Of a stretch of 35,747 nucleotides of DNA, positions 34,691 through 35,747 are shown piece after piece. Each line of letters starts with the position of its first letter. Position 1 is the first letter of the stretch. A program made the position numbers and the translations under genes. Source of the DNA: Pseudomonadales bacterium. GTDB taxonomy: Bacteria; Pseudomonadota; Gammaproteobacteria; Pseudomonadales; Azotimanducaceae. Below the pieces are notes generated by a model. That model was not told the DNA's origin and did no database searches. It worked only from the letters and a program-made list of their open reading frames with translations. The DNA lies in NCBI GenBank assembly GCA_028277965.1, contig JANQFF010000196.1:1-35747 (forward strand), given 5' to 3'.

Positions 34691-35747
34691 GTGGAAGATC
34701 TTACACAACTCAGTTATTCGGTAGACACGCTCTACTTTCTGCTCATGGGCGTGCTTGTCATGTTCATGGCGCCCGGGTTTGCCATGCTCGAAGCGGGTAT
34801 GGTCCGGGCCAAAAACACCTCTGAGATCCTGACGAAAAACGTGGCGCTGTTTGCCATCGCATCGATCATGTATCTCCTGGTGGGCTACAGCATCATGTAC
34901 CCCGGTGCGGGGGAAGGCAGCTGGTTCCCCATTTTCGGCATGCTGATCGGCAGTGAAAACACCACCGCAGACGTCCTTGCCTCAGGGGGAGACACGTACT
35001 ACTCCGCCCGTTCTGACTTCTTCTTCCAGGTGGTCTTCGTCGCAACCGCGATGTCGATTGTCTCCGGAGCCGTGGCTGAACGGATGAAGCTCTGGGCATT
35101 TCTGGCTTTTGCCGTTGTCATGACCGGCTTCATCTACCCCATCCAGGGATTCTGGAAGTGGGGTGGTGGTGGCCTCGACGCGCTTGGGTTCCTCGACTTT
35201 GCCGGTTCCGGTGTTGTCCACATGTGTGGTGCAGCGGCTGCGCTCGCGGGTGTCCTTCTGCTTGGCCCACGGGCCGGTAAGTACGGCCCGAACGGCACGG
35301 TCAATCCCATCCCAGGCGCCAACATGCCCCTCGCTACGCTCGGTATGTTCATACTGTGGTTTGGCTGGTTCGGCTTTAACGGTGGCTCCGAGCTCAAGAT
35401 GAGCAATATTGACGAAGCGAACGCTGTTGCCCAGATCTTTGTGAATACCAATACGGCAGCAGCCGGTGGTCTGATTGCAGCCCTGATCCTTGCCAGGATC
35501 ATGTTTGGCAAAGCGGACCTCACCATGGCGCTGAACGGTGCCCTTGCAGGCCTCGTTTCCATTACCGCTGAGCCTCTGACAGGGTCCAATATAGCGTCTC
35601 TGCTCATTGGAGCAGTGGGCGGGATTATTGTGGTTCTGTCTATCGTCGGCCTCGACAAGCTCAAGATCGACGATCCGGTAGGTGCAATCTCGGTTCACGG
35701 GACCTGCGGTGTCTGGGGGCTGCTTGCGGTTTGTTTCACAAACCCGG
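34691..35747 (+). CDS. amtB: Ammonium transporter AmtB (3' end beyond window)
   Basis: The frame is open from GTG 34691 to the edge, giving 352 residues of a typically ~410-430-residue protein. GGAG upstream supports the start. There are multiple transmembrane helices. Twin pore histidines are in S-G-V-V-H-M-C-G-A-A-A and I-S-V-H-G-T-C-G-V-W-G-L-L, and G-P-R-A-G-K-Y-G plus G-W-F-G-F-N-G-G-S are standard Amt motifs. It imports ammonium through the inner membrane and is gated by GlnK. The N terminus is short, without the extra cleavable signal peptide found in E. coli AmtB. Confidence 0.95.
   Translation, partial: MEDLTQLSYSVDTLYFLLMGVLVMFMAPGFAMLEAGMVRAKNTSEILTKNVALFAIASIMYLLVGYSIMYPGAGEGSWFPIFGMLIGSENTTADVLASGGDTYYSARSDFFFQVVFVATAMSIVSGAVAERMKLWAFLAFAVVMTGFIYPIQGFWKWGGGGLDALGFLDFAGSGVVHMCGAAAALAGVLLLGPRAGKYGPNGTVNPIPGANMPLATLGMFILWFGWFGFNGGSELKMSNIDEANAVAQIFVNTNTAAAGGLIAALILARIMFGKADLTMALNGALAGLVSITAEPLTGSNIASLLIGAVGGIIVVLSIVGLDKLKIDDPVGAISVHGTCGVWGLLAVCFTNP

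Overview
This 35.7 kb window of moderately GC-rich chromosome most likely comes from a free-living, probably marine or aquatic, gammaproteobacterium. The main evidence is the neighbourhood comM (yifB) - TIGR02001-type porin - glnK - amtB with a cytochrome c5 gene beside it, an arrangement typical of Pseudomonas and relatives. REP-type palindromes with the TAGGAGCGGCTTCAGCCGCGA core, common in that group, and gammaproteobacterial-style liu (leucine/isovalerate) genes agree with it. I see no tRNA, rRNA, CRISPR array, prophage or complete IS. The assignment to class level is inference; no species is claimed.

Layout. (1) 1-4400: tail of a MAPEG membrane protein; a minus-strand operon of a two-domain lipoprotein (pectinacetylesterase-like plus metallo-beta-lactamase), a luciferase-like flavin monooxygenase and a small secreted protein; then a small acidic protein on plus. 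(2) 4400-10250: two divergent catabolic-looking units around a perfect 14-bp palindrome. The minus unit holds a secreted amidohydrolase, a HAD phosphatase-like protein and a phytanoyl-CoA dioxygenase-like protein with a Nudix-like tail. The plus unit holds an exported M20 peptidase and a DsbA-type isomerase fused to a VOC domain. (3) 10236-17330: CDP-alcohol phosphatidyltransferase, small lipoprotein, NAD-binding epimerase-like protein, esterase, coiled-coil/HhH protein, a small Arg-rich protein with a near-consensus promoter, a di-haem cytochrome c4-like protein, alanine racemase and a TPR protein whose gene overlaps alr antisense. (4) 17342-31232: amino-acid catabolism. An Lrp-type regulator is divergent from alanine dehydrogenase, followed by a class III aminotransferase, a catabolic-type acetolactate synthase homologue and both subunits of methylcrotonyl-CoA carboxylase. 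A second Lrp-type regulator is divergent from a giant fused indolepyruvate ferredoxin oxidoreductase-type enzyme, followed by isovaleryl-CoA dehydrogenase. (5) 31262-35747: cytochrome c5, ComM, then a nitrogen-regulated unit (porin, glnK, amtB) behind a sigma-54 promoter and an NtrC-like site; amtB runs off the window.

How the genes may work together. Region 4 can be read as oxidation of leucine-type carbon: transamination coupled to alanine dehydrogenase, oxidative decarboxylation of 2-oxoacids by the fused oxidoreductase, then isovaleryl-CoA dehydrogenase and methylcrotonyl-CoA carboxylase. The hydratase and lyase that finish the route are not here. Region 5 is a nitrogen-starvation module. 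Region 2 looks like hydrolysis and oxidation of unknown exogenous compounds, and three of its proteins or near neighbours are unusual domain fusions. The most interesting items are these fusions, the sigma-54/NtrC-controlled porin-glnK-amtB unit, two candidate Lrp-family operators, and a 188-bp MITE-like element that has split a REP palindrome, with a matching 23-bp junction 21 kb away.
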